This document shows, piece by piece, positions 7,014-16,600 of a stretch of 19,603 bases of DNA (position 1 is its first letter; each line of letters begins with the position of its first letter). Made by a program: the position numbers and the translations under genes. Origin of the DNA: CAYNTC01 sp964432925. GTDB lineage: Bacteria; Planctomycetota; Phycisphaerae; Sedimentisphaerales; Anaerobacaceae. The notes under the pieces were generated by a model. The model saw only the letters and a list, made by a program, of their open reading frames with translations. It did not search any database and was not told the DNA's origin. The DNA lies in NCBI GenBank assembly GCA_964432925.1, contig CAYSPM010000037.1:1-19603 (forward strand). Direction: 5' to 3'.

Positions 7014-8026
7014 TGAATAGTGATGATCTAAACAAGGCCATTGAGCTAATTGACAGTTCGCATTCTGTCCTGATTACTACCCATAACAGACTGGATGGTG
7101 ATGCGTGTGGATGCGTTATAGTTATGAACGATGTGCTCTGCGCTCTTGGCAAAAAAGTAAAGCCTATCTTGCCATCACCAGTTCCGCAATGGTATGAGTT
7201 TCTTTTTGCAGAGAAACTTCCCATTCTTGGCAAAGATGTTAGCTTGCAGCAGTTAAAGAATAGCCAATTCGGCAGTTTTGACCTTATCGTTATTGTTGAT
7301 ACCAACAGCCATAGTCAACTGGGCGATTTTGACCAATATCTAAAGCAAGTCAATATACCCGTGCTTGTAATTGACCATCATGTTACTGCAGATGGGCTTG
7401 GTGACATTGAGATAGTCGATCCCACTGCTGCAGCGACAGGTCTTATTATTTTCGACCTTCTAAAACACGCAGGTTGGACAATAACGGAGAAAATGGCTGA
7501 GGCATTGTTCGTAGCAGTAGCAACTGACACCGGCTGGTTCCAGTTCAATAACACCGACAGCAGGGCTTATCGTGTCTGCGCAGAGCTAATCGACGCCGGA
7601 GTCAAGCTAACACAAATTTATGACGAACTATACCAGAATTTTTCATACTCACGTTTTCGCTTGATGGTCGCAATGTTAAACAACCTCCAGCTTCATTTCG
7701 ATGGTCAATATGCTGTTCAGTACATATTACTAGAGGATTTCGAAAAAACTGGAGCAAGCTATGAAGATACTGAGAACCTTATCAACGAATGTCACCGTAT
7801 AGGCACGGTCAAGGTCTCAGCGTTGTTTATAGAATTGAAGGATGGCCTAATTAAGTGCTCCTTGCGCAGCAGGGGGGCTATAGATGTATGCCAAATCGCC
7901 GCTAAATTCGGCGGGGGGGGGCATAAAATGGCTGCCGGTGTTCACCTGCCCGGCCCACTAAATAATGCCAAGCGACTGATTTTCGAGCAGGTTCGTCAAC
8001 AGTTATTGGGGATTTCAGCAGGGTGA
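7013..8026 (+). CDS. nrnA: DHH-family phosphoesterase, NrnA-type oligoribonuclease / pAp phosphatase
   Basis: Cytoplasmic enzyme that degrades short oligoribonucleotides and, in many family members, dephosphorylates pAp. The 337 residues match the family length. The DHH domain shows THNRLDGDACG (23-33; His24, Asp28, Asp30), VDTN (95-98), the signature DHH (121-123) and ATDTGWFQF (170-178), which together supply the metal ligands. The usual 'HxNPDGDA' appears here as HNRLDGDA. The C-terminal DHHA1 domain has SLRSRG (284-289) and GGGGHKMAAG (300-309). A run of nine G (7913-7921) encodes part of this GGGGH motif. The start overlaps the GH28 stop by one base (TAATG), so translation is probably coupled. 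A broken second copy of this gene's 3' end lies at 17505-17594. The gene ends 11 bases from a convergent gene, with no obvious terminator between. Confidence 0.9.
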   Translation: MNSDDLNKAIELIDSSHSVLITTHNRLDGDACGCVIVMNDVLCALGKKVKPILPSPVPQWYEFLFAEKLPILGKDVSLQQLKNSQFGSFDLIVIVDTNSHSQLGDFDQYLKQVNIPVLVIDHHVTADGLGDIEIVDPTAAATGLIIFDLLKHAGWTITEKMAEALFVAVATDTGWFQFNNTDSRAYRVCAELIDAGVKLTQIYDELYQNFSYSRFRLMVAMLNNLQLHFDGQYAVQYILLEDFEKTGASYEDTENLINECHRIGTVKVSALFIELKDGLIKCSLRSRGAIDVCQIAAKFGGGGHKMAAGVHLPGPLNNAKRLIFEQVRQQLLGISAG

Positions 8027-8037
8027 TTTTTCTAAAT

Positions 8038-8643
8038 TCATTTTGGACAGATATAGAAAGGACTCTCCCCCTCTTCGTTAGGCAGAAAGGCCTCTTCGAG
8101 GATCGCTAATCCCAAGCTATTATCAGCAGGGATCCAGAATTCATCATCGATTCTGCGAATGAGCTTGCCTTTGCCCCATTTCTTTGCACCACTGATGTGA
8201 GCGTCATTAGTGTTGACATTGTCACTTTGTTGGTTTGTGGAGTCGGATTTTTCCAGAAAGGCTATGAATCGCTCTGATTCGCTTGCGTTATTAGAGTAGG
8301 CGAGGACGTATGCCCGTACCCCTGCTAACTGGCCGTTCGGAAGCGGCCCCGATGGTGCTTCTATAGGCGGTGTCATGCCCTTTGTCGCCGTGAACAGTTG
8401 GCCGGTATTAAGGTCGTAGTACCACTCTTTCTCAATGGGTTCGATTGTAATCGTTTTCTCAGGTAGCAACTGCAATATGGCAACCGTCAGAAGAACTAAA
8501 CTCGAGGCTGCGGTTGTAGCTATGACTGCTTTAGGATTTCTGTTGACCCACTTTCGTACCACCAGCTCCTGCCATCTGTACTGCATCCGCTCCCACTTGC
8601 GATAAAGTTCAAACCGAAGCCAGTCAGGTGGTCTAAATGACAT
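8038..8643 (-). CDS. Single-pass membrane protein following the pseudopilin
   Basis: A 201-residue protein from the ATG at 8643, which has AAAGGA about 8 bases upstream; a TTG at 8679 would add 12 residues without support. The N-terminus is basic and Trp-rich (residues 1-37), followed by one hydrophobic segment (39-60, AVIATTAASSLVLLTVAILQ). The rest is probably outside the cytoplasm. Residues 74-84 read WYYDLNTGQLF, followed by PPIEAPSGPLPNGQLAGVRAY (93-112). I recall this 'YDLNTG-L-F … GVRAYV' pattern in small planctomycete proteins encoded next to pseudopilins, but know no function. It ends with a short SPFYICPK tail. It lies 59 bases downstream of the pseudopilin gene on the same strand, so both are probably transcribed from the promoter at 9570-9598. 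Confidence 0.68.
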   Translation of the reverse strand: MSFRPPDWLRFELYRKWERMQYRWQELVVRKWVNRNPKAVIATTAASSLVLLTVAILQLLPEKTITIEPIEKEWYYDLNTGQLFTATKGMTPPIEAPSGPLPNGQLAGVRAYVLAYSNNASESERFIAFLEKSDSTNQQSDNVNTNDAHISGAKKWGKGKLIRRIDDEFWIPADNSLGLAILEEAFLPNEEGESPFYICPK

Positions 8644-8702
8644 CGTGATATTCCTTTTGCCGGTCTTGCCATGAAACAACGAAGCTGCGCTAAACAGTAG
8701 CT

Positions 8703-9506
8703 CTAATGTTGCAGCCCCATAAGCAATTGGACCATTCGCTCAAGATCGGGATTATTCTGCGATATATCCTCATCGCTGCGTATCTGCCAGTTCGCCAGAG
8801 CAACCGTTCGTGGGTCTTTGTATTTGAAGTACTCGCAATGGCCATCGGCGAAAGAAAGGTTGCAGCCGTTGCTATGTCTTGCTGTTATGTTTCTACTATC
8901 TCTGTAGAACCATTCAGGCGACACTGCATCAATTTGCTTTACAGGACAGAAAGAGCCCTCTATCCATTGGACCTTGCTGGTCGAGTCGATAAAAACCATC
9001 TTTTGGCCTGGCCTGGAAATTTCACTCCAGATTTTAAATGGATTTATATTATCGTGCTCACAGTTGCAGGTCTTACCGTTCATTGCTCTGGATATGGCAT
9101 AACTTCGCAAAAGGTCGGTCGCATCACTTTCGCACTTGTATATATTCAGGGTGTGTTCTGTGTAAGGCCATAAGACGCCGTTTTCGATTGCTTCTTTGGT
9201 CCCACCGATGTCGTTACTGGGAATAACAGGCCCATCGGCGACCCAATGATTTGCAGGTGGGACATCCCAGTCGGTATCAGCCGAGCACAGCCTGTCGTCA
9301 TTGTCCATAGCATACATAATCCATCCTTCGGTCAAGTTTCGTATGTTAGCAAGGCAGACGACACGCTTTCCTTGCTCACGAGCACTTGTAAGTGAGGGCA
9401 GAAGAATAGACATCAGTAATGCCATTATGGATACGACAACAAGCAGCTCCATGAGAGTAAAACCCTTATAGCTAACTCTGCTGCTTAAGTATTGTTGTTT
9501 GACCAT
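8703..9506 (-). CDS. Type II secretion-like pseudopilin (H-X9-DG protein)
   Basis: A 267-residue prepilin-like protein. The start at 9506 is chosen because it has AGGAT 8-9 bases upstream and places the prepilin signal at the N-terminus; the longer open frame to 9701 has no such support and would cover the promoter. The signal is YKG15|FTLMELLVVVSIMALLMSI, with cleavage after Gly15 and Glu at position 5 of the mature chain, followed by the hydrophobic helix. The C-terminal half has the planctomycete pattern HSNGCNLSFADG, that is His, nine residues, Asp-Gly, then HCEYFKY. Several Cys residues may form disulfides. Such proteins are present in many copies in planctomycetes and resemble type II secretion or type IV pilus minor pilins; their exact role is unknown. 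The small membrane protein gene downstream is probably co-transcribed. Confidence 0.88.
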   Translation of the reverse strand: MVKQQYLSSRVSYKGFTLMELLVVVSIMALLMSILLPSLTSAREQGKRVVCLANIRNLTEGWIMYAMDNDDRLCSADTDWDVPPANHWVADGPVIPSNDIGGTKEAIENGVLWPYTEHTLNIYKCESDATDLLRSYAISRAMNGKTCNCEHDNINPFKIWSEISRPGQKMVFIDSTSKVQWIEGSFCPVKQIDAVSPEWFYRDSRNITARHSNGCNLSFADGHCEYFKYKDPRTVALANWQIRSDEDISQNNPDLERMVQLLMGLQH

Positions 9507-9569
9507 TTTTTTTATCCTATGCTTAAATTTTGAAAAGGCGATACTGTACTTGATAGCAGTCAAGAAGCA

Positions 9570-9598
9570 ATTATATATCAGCCTTAATGCCAGAGCAA
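9570..9598 (-). promoter_or_regulatory. Sigma70-like promoter for the pseudopilin operon
   Basis: On the minus strand TTGCTC (9593-9598) and a perfect TATAAT (9570-9575) are separated by 17 bases. The start of transcription would be near 9563, giving a leader of about 57 bases. A small inverted repeat, CTTGA-TAGCAG-TCAAG (about 9549-9564), lies at the predicted start and could be an operator or leader hairpin. Confidence 0.65.
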
Positions 9599-9767
9599 GT
9601 AAAGTACACGTTATTTGCCATGGCTTTGGGTATCTCCCCAGTAGTGCAGCAGTAGATGTAAATTTAATCGTCGCCAGGGTTCGGCGGTGGCGTCCACGCA
9701 ATGGCCGCAGGTGACTCGGTGGGCGAGGGATAAGGCCGGGAGTGGAAAGACTGACGGAGGAAGCACG

Positions 9768-9878
9768 GTGAGTCTCGAGTGGGAGCGAGAAGAACGGCTG
9801 GCAATGCGAAAGTACGGCATTACCGATATTCGGCTGTTCTTCGAGAACGACCCGCGATTTCTGGACCAGTTCTGCTAA
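9768..9878 (+). CDS. Putative 36-residue small protein in a GC-rich island
   Basis: A GTG at 9768 is preceded by GGAGG at 9756-9760 with 7 bases of spacing, an excellent ribosome site. The frame starts VSLEWEREERLAMRKYG, ends FENDPRFLDQFC and stops at 9876-9878. The composition is like that of a real, charged, helical protein and unlike the surrounding AT-rich DNA. The frame stays open upstream to 9687, so it may be the remnant of a longer transferred gene. I do not recognise it. Confidence 0.35.
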   Translation: MSLEWEREERLAMRKYGITDIRLFFENDPRFLDQFC

Positions 9879-9965
9879 TTCAGTTTCCCAAGTGTCGGTC
9901 TTACCTGCACGATAATTGTGCGGATTTTACAAGCTATTTTGGTCTATATTTTTCGCGTATTTTTA

Positions 9966-9996
9966 TTGACAACAATGTCCAAAATGTTTTTATAGG
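9966..9996 (+). promoter_or_regulatory. Candidate promoter for the RHS transcript
   Basis: TTGACA (9966-9971) is a perfect -35 box. The -10 could be TTTATA (9989-9994, 17-base spacer), TTATAG (9990-9995, 18) or TATAGG (9991-9996, 19). If used, it gives a leader of about 620 bases before the RHS start. A closer promoter cannot be excluded. Confidence 0.45.
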
Positions 9997-10137
9997 ATAT
10001 TGATAGCTTTATAGGAGACGGAAAGTAACTGCGGAGAAATGCAACTTTTGGACCAATTTGCCTAATTTTGCCGGTAAATACCGGTACGTATAGTGTGCGC
10101 TGTATGAAATTTTTTAACAATTTTAGGAGGGAACAAT

Positions 10138-10152
10138 ATGCAATTCTATTAG
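10138..10152 (+). CDS. Minimal ORF (MQFY) with a strong Shine-Dalgarno
   Basis: AGGAGGG (10125-10131) lies 6-7 bases before ATG CAA TTC TAT TAG. The ribosome site is as good as that of the RHS gene itself (AGGAGG before 10628), but the frame has only four codons. It is either a leader/ribosome-stalling ORF or the 5' scar of a lost gene. Confidence 0.25.
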   Translation: MQFY

Positions 10153-10281
10153 GCGTGATTTTTCGTAAACATCACTACGTTAGAGTTGGTGCGCATAGTG
10201 TGTGCCGTTAATCCCTAACGGGGTAAATATTAACAGTTCCCTGCGTATGCAGGGACAACCCCCGCTGGAGTTTATCCCACA

Positions 10282-10315
10282 CCCATTCGGCCTTGCTCAG
10301 GGCAGGCTGTGATGC
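10282..10315. repeat. Dispersed repeat, GCTCAGGG type, copy A
   Basis: The segment CCCATTCGGCCTTGCTCAGG and the following GCAGGCTGTGATGC are closely similar to copy B at 18132-18165. The type resembles short repeats that translate as 'PFGLAQGRL' and that I recall from many environmental bacterial genomes. Here it sits within the RHS leader and contributes to the pairing at 10314-10319. Confidence 0.55.
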
Positions 10316-10347
10316 GGGGCGGGGACAAGATTTGGAAGGGAGAAAAA

Positions 10348-10410
10348 ATGGAAGCGAAAAAGAGATTTTTGGTTATTTTTTTCCTACATTTTCTTTTACA
10401 TAACCAGTAG
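10348..10410 (+). CDS. Putative 20-residue hydrophobic peptide
   Basis: ATG at 10348 is preceded by GGAAGGGAG with about 5 bases of spacing. The frame starts MEAKKRF, continues with a hydrophobic run (LVIFFLHFLL) and stops at 10408-10410. Lys/Arg followed by a hydrophobic segment looks like a signal peptide or a small membrane peptide. It may be a genuine small protein, a leader ORF or the truncated start of an exported protein. Confidence 0.3.
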   Translation: MEAKKRFLVIFFLHFLLHNQ

Positions 10411-10627
10411 CAACAGTGAATTTGCAGTTAGTTTAACCATTTGAAATTTTGACGCAGATGGTTTGTTTTGCGCCATATTGAGAAGAGAGGGGTTGCCTAT
10501 GAGAAAAAGCGAATTGCCGTAAAGTTTGTATGTATATATGTATAGAGAAGATGCAAACGCAAGAAGTATTGTTTCTGATGTTTTATTTCTATCAGTATAA
10601 TTGTCAACTTTTTTAGGAGGTAGAATT

Positions 10628-13600
10628 ATGATTAAGAAAGATTTTATAAGGTTAGTAGCTATAATGTTTGTTCTTATTTGTAGCGGTCTCAGCCTAACGA
10701 CGGCAAATGCGCAGACTTATCCCGTCCTCAAGCTGGATTTTAGCCCCAGCAACGTTGAGGCACGCACGGAGCCCGGCTTTACTTCTTTTACTATCGCCGA
10801 TAGTGGCTCGGTGGTTGATGGTATTACAATTGAACTTGCCGGCGAACTCAATGCACGCTGGCGCGGCGAACCAGCCGGAATACCTTACGAGCTTATCTAT
10901 CGTGATTTCATCTACGCGAGGCCTGGTGGAATAACAGCAACCTTATCTGGGCTGGAGGCTAATAAGGACTACGAAATCACTATTTATGTATTTGACACAG
11001 GAAGCGCAGGTGACCGGATCGCGGACGTGAATGCCAACGGAGTATATTGTCTCACGACTTTTACCAACAGTGGGCAACCACCAGGGGATGAAGATGACAA
11101 CGCTTATACGGGCATAGCTCAGGCAGACGACGCCGGTACGATCGTCTTGGAATACTTTCCTAATGAAAACACCGTTGAGCAATCGGGCGAGAATAACCCA
11201 TACGCTTTTGTCAATGCCTTGGTGATCTCTTCACTTGCCCCGATAACATATGCTACGAATCCCAAACCGGACAATGGGGCCTCATGTGTGGACCCCAATG
11301 TGGTCCTTAGCTGGAGTCCAGGTGTCACCGCAGCTTCACACGATGTGTACCTCGGCACCAATTTTAACGATGTGAACGACGGGGTCGGTGACACGTTCAA
11401 AGGTAGGCAAGATGTTAACAGCTATGATCCCGGCGGCCTTAATTCAGACACAACCTACTACTGGCGGATTGATGAGGTCAATGACGCTCACCCCGACAGT
11501 CCATGGAAAGGCGAGATCTGGAGCTTTACGACCGGCAGTGGGGGACTTGATCCCAACGAATACCGCCGCCGATACGAGCCGCCTACCGGAAATGACTTCG
11601 GTAATAATCCCACCTCCGGTGTTAATCTGGCTACCGGTGAATACAAGCAGACGGTGGTGGATACGTGTATTCCCGGTGTAGGACTCGATGTAGGACTCGC
11701 GCGGACAGTACGCTCGCAGATAGGGACAATACCTGATGCAGAAGCAAAGGAGGCTTATGTTGCAGTGAATTCGATACGTGTATACGGCTCTTTGGCCGCT
11801 AACAATGCGGAAGCGTCTCAGGCTGGCGCGACGGTGATGGGTGACGGCGTGGATATGGCCTACAATATCTTTCTGGAGCCCGCCGGGGATCACTTTATCC
11901 TGCATGACGGCACCGGGCGTCTGGACGCCTATATACTCCAGGCAGACGGCACCTGGGTGGCCCAGGGATTCTCAAGGGTCCTGACCAAGAATCCGGATGC
12001 CACCTATACCCTCACTTTCTCCGACAATGCAACCTGGAACTTTGCGGCGTTTGACGGCGGCATTTTTGAGGGCAAGATCACTACGCTTACGGATCGTAAC
12101 GGCAATAGCATCCAACTGACCTATGACACCCAGGGACGTCTGGGCACGATAACGGACACACTCAATCGGCCTCTGACCTTTTCCTATACGATGAATGGCC
12201 AGATCGCCTCGGTCACGGACTGGGCCGATCGCACAACTACTTATACGTACTATCAGGCCGGTGAGACTGGCGGCGCGCCAGGCGATCTGAAATCAGTCAC
12301 CACACCCGCGGTCATAGATACAGCCACGGGCAATGATTTCCCTAATGGCAAGACCAAAACTTATACCTACTCATGCGGATTTGCTGACGACCGTCTGAAC
12401 CATAACTTGCTGACCATCACGGATCCGAGCGGAAGCGTCGTACTACAAAATATGTATTCCCCGGCCACGGATCCTGAAGATTTCAGCTTTGATAAGGTGA
12501 TCCGCCAGGTTAAAGGCACAGACTGCATCACGGACATCACCTATGGCGAAGTTGAACCGTCGGCAGCCAACAACTACGCCACCAAAAAGACAGTGACTAA
12601 TGATCCCATGGGCAACGTATCCGAACACTTCTATGACGAGTTCAATCACCTCCTGATGGTGCGTCAACACACAGGCAGGGCCGCGTCCGACCAGCCAACC
12701 AGCGTGGACCTAACGGCCAATCCCCCTGTGAACCCTCTGCGCGGGGACGATCCGTCGTACTTTGAGACGCACTACCAGTACAGCATTGAATCACTGGTTA
12801 CACGCATCGATTATCCCAATGGCAATTATGTAATCAACGTATACGAGATGGACCTCAATCATGAGGCCTCCCAGCGCAGCCGGGCAAATCTGCGGGAAAG
12901 GCATCGCTATGCCGGTGCCCTGGCCTCCATCAGCGATCAAAATGAAATTGTCGAACAGTTTGAATACGACACCACCCATGGCGGGGGCTGCTGCGGATTC
13001 AACTTTGTAACCCAATACACGGACGGTAACGGCCATGTGACCCAACACGACTACGACGATCAGGGCAACCGCATCTCAACGACAAGGGTGGTGCCGGACG
13101 GCCCTGATGTGATCGAGCAGTGGGCCTATGACGGGCGCGGGCGACGCATCGCCCATATCTTATCAGACAACGGGGGCAATTATCAACGCCGCGATACAGT
13201 TAGTTATATCACGGATCCGGCAGATCCCAACTACGGACTGCGTGAGAGCACTACGGTGGATGCCGACACCTTGGCCCTGACCACCCACTATCATTACGAT
13301 AGGTACGGAAACATAAGTCGTATCATCGATCCCATGAGCGGTGACACCCATCTTGTGTACAACCAGCTTAACCAGGTCGTGCGTAAGATCTCACCGGAGG
13401 TAACGGACGGCAGCGGCATTCGGTACACCACAGACACCATCTATGACGAAAACGATCGTATTGTTCGCGAGGATATCGAGAATCGTGACGATCAAGGCCA
13501 ACTCGCAGCCAATCCCTACCTAACCAAACAGTTTGCATACGATATCCATGGCAATCTGATACGCAAGACCGAAGAAGTCGATCCCGACCATGACATGGTC

Positions 13601-16600
13601 ACGGAATATCAATACAACAAGAACCAGCAGCTTACCCTGGCCCGATCCGGCGAGGCCGTCAATGGCAATCAACCAACCAACATGGTGCGTACATTTTATG
13701 ATGAACGGGGACTTCTATATCAGACCATTCGTGCACAAGCCGATCCCAGCCAGAGCACAACTCAGCAGGATTACGATGGCAATGGCAATCTGGTGAGAGT
13801 CTTTCAAGGCCTGGAGGCCGAGCCTCGTACTACAACTTATATTTATGATGGATTTAACCGGCTGATCGAGATTGCAGATCCTATGGGCAATCAAACACTC
13901 GTTAACTTCGACGCAGCAGGAAACCAAACACGGACCCGGATTCTGGGTGAATTGATCGACATGCCTGGCGCTGATGGAAACGTCCGCCTATCTGAATCAA
14001 CCAATGAATACAATGCGTTGAATCAACTGACCAAAACTCAGGAAGCCTTCTTTAATCCCTACACCGGCGAATCAATCGACGACGGCAAGGTAACTACTGA
14101 GTACGAATATAATGTCAATTCCCAGGTTACAAAAGTTACCAATGACAAAGGTAGTGAAACGCTCTATGCGTACGATACAGCCAACCGCAGAAGCGTTGTG
14201 CTTGATGCCAAAGGTAATAAAGCAACTTACTGCTACGATGAAAACTCTAATCTAACCTCTGTTACCACGGAGGATAAATCGGACCTTGGTGACCCCAATG
14301 AGGCTTTTGTTACGACTTACGAATACGATAATCTGAATCGACTTGTCAAGACCGTTGACAACGCAGGCAACACTACTGAATACACATACGACTCCCGCGG
14401 CAATCGCACTACGGTCATTGATGCAAAGGGCACCGTCACTCGATATGAGTACGACGGCCTCAACCGGTTGACTCAAACCGTGCGGGATATGGACGCTGAT
14501 GGTGCTGACCCCAAGGATTCAAACGATATCGTCACCACGCAAACCTGGGACGATAACTCCCGTTTGACCGGTAAGGCAGATGATAAAGGCAACACGACCA
14601 GCTATGAGTACGACCCGCTGAATCGCTTAATCAAGAGGATTTATGCCGATGGCACCAGCAGGCAGGCCAGCTACGATGTCCATAACAATCCGATTCAGAC
14701 TACCGACGCTGCCGGAAGCGTGGTTGACTATACGTACGACGATTTGAACCGCCTTATCACGAAAACTGTCAGACCGGGTGCAGGCGTATCCAATGACACG
14801 ACCTTTGAAGACTATCAGTACGATAGCCTGTCTCGGCTGATTTATGCCGAAGATGATGACTCTGTCGTAACGTTCAGTTACGACTCGGTTTCAAATGTTA
14901 CCGAAGAGACGCTCAATGGAGAAAATACGGCTTGCAGCTATGATGGCCTGGGCAACAAGCTTTCGTGCACCTATCCCGGTGGGCGCATCATCGATTACAC
15001 CTACGATGCCTTGAACCGCATAGAGACAGTCTCAGACGCGGGAGGCTCAATTGCAACGTACAACTACTTTGGTCCACGGCGGATCCAGCAACGCGACTAC
15101 TTCAATAATACGTGCGCAAGCTACGACTATGACAATGCACGATGCATTATTCAAACGACTCATACACACGACCCGGGAGGCACTCCGACCATTATTGACG
15201 ACCGCACCTACGACTGGGACCAGACGTACAATGTTGTCCAGCGAAAAGACGTCCGTGCCGGCGGGCCGCAGCTTACCCACGATTACACCTACGATGCAAT
15301 CAAACGCCTCGTCCATACAACAGTTACCAACACTGTCCCGGTCGTTGTTCGCGATACTGATTATGACCTCGACGGCGTCGGCAACCGCACGACTGTTACC
15401 GGCTCGCCCGACCCGGGTGTTTACACTATGGATAATACCACGCCCGAGCCGGCCGATGACCAGATGAACCAGTACACCACCACCTCGTTCGACGGTCGTC
15501 TCTATGATAAAAACGGCAACCTTACCACCATCGACAACGGCCTGCCTACCCAGAAGGACCTCACATACGACTACCGCAACCGCATGGTCGAAGTCAGCGA
15601 CGCCGGCACCGGCCAGATTCATACCTACTCCTATGACTGTTTCGGTCGGCGAATACAGAAGGTCGTCGATTCCACAGGAACACCGCAGACAACGATTTAC
15701 TTATACGACCGCTGGCAGGTTATCGAAGAGCGGGATGGCGGCACTACACAGGCAACTTACGTCTACGGCAACTATTTCGATGAAGTCCTCAATATGCAGC
15801 GCGGCGCAAATGATTGCTACTACCACGTCGATGACCTGTTTAACGTAATGGCTGTTACCAGTGCGGCCGGAAACGCCGTCGAGCGCTACGAATATGACGA
15901 CTACGGCTGGCCTGTTGACCCAACAACCCTGCTGCCCATTAGCGGCTCGCCATCGGCCATCGGCAATCCGTACCACTTCAATGGCAGGCGCTACGACCCG
16001 GAGACCGGCCTCTACTATTACCGAACAAGGTATCTCGACCCACAAGCCGGCCGATTCACAACACGAGATACAATCGGTATCTGGGGTGACCCCACTAACC
16101 TTGGCAATGGTTGCAGCTTTGTGTGCAACAAACCCACGGCTCGTATAGACCCCTTTGGTCGTGGTGTTTATCCCGTTGACTTCGAAGGCGCTAACGGTGG
16201 GGGGGTGAAGAAACCCAAACCCCTACCCTGTGTCATGTGCGACTATGCTGAATGGATAAAGCTTCATAAAACGTATAATCCTTGGAGTCCAAGAATCTCA
16301 GGCGGCGACCCCGGTGGCGGGGTAGTGGATGGGGACGACGACTTGGATTATGCGACAGCGGGACCCGGTGTTTATCCAATGGCCCCCGGCGACGGTGTCT
16401 ATCCGATAGAATACGAAGGGAAGGCAGCAACAATGGCCCCCGGCGACGGTGTCTATCCGATAGAATTCGAGGGGCGTGCAGCAACCATGGCCCCTAGCGA
16501 TGGTGTCTATCCGGCAGAATTCGAAGGGTCATCGAGATCTGTGGCAGCAACCATGGCCCCCTGTGGCGGTGTCTATCCGGCAGAATTCGAAGGGCTTGCC

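Larger units (their letters stand above)
10075..10320 (+). promoter_or_regulatory. Hairpin-rich leader upstream of the RHS gene
   Basis: Visible pairings include CCGGTA-AA-TACCGG near 10080, CCGTTA (10205-10210) with TAACGG (10216-10221), TCCCTGC (10238-10244) with GCAGGGA (10249-10255) over a GTAT loop, GGGGTAAA (about 10220-10227) with TTTATCCC (about 10271-10278), and CCCCGC (10260-10265) with GCGGGG (10314-10319). The last two cross each other, so they are alternatives or a pseudoknot. This density of complementary segments suggests a structured RNA. No known riboswitch motif is recognised. Confidence 0.35.
9507..10627. other. 1.1-kb intergenic region upstream of the RHS gene
   Basis: No gene of normal size. 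From left to right it holds: the minus-strand pseudopilin promoter; a GC-rich island at about 9665-9880 with one small ORF (9768-9878), which stands out from the AT-rich flanks; a candidate plus-strand promoter at 9966-9996; and a long probable leader for the RHS gene (10000-10627) with hairpins, three short ORFs and a dispersed repeat, listed separately. A short direct repeat, ATAGTGTGCGCTGT (from 10090) and ATAGTGTGTGCCGT (from 10195), lies in the leader. Confidence 0.55.

Noticed and set aside
8706..9173. 155-codon open frame on the plus strand
   Set aside because: It is antisense to the pseudopilin gene, whose prepilin signal, H-X9-DG motif and promoter are all clear.
9507..9701. Longer pseudopilin starting at 9701
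   Set aside because: It would bury the prepilin cleavage motif 80 residues inside the protein and read through a perfect TATAAT promoter. The start at 9506 has a ribosome site.
9665..9800. RNase P RNA or another housekeeping RNA in the GC-rich island
   Set aside because: Words such as GGAAAGACTGACGGAGGAAG faintly recall RNase P, but the conserved GAGGAAAGTCC and ACAGGG-type elements are missing.
15047..15622. 191-codon open frame on the minus strand
   Set aside because: It lies wholly inside the RHS gene, antisense to YD repeats. The periodic composition keeps the opposite strand open, and there is no ribosome site or family signal.
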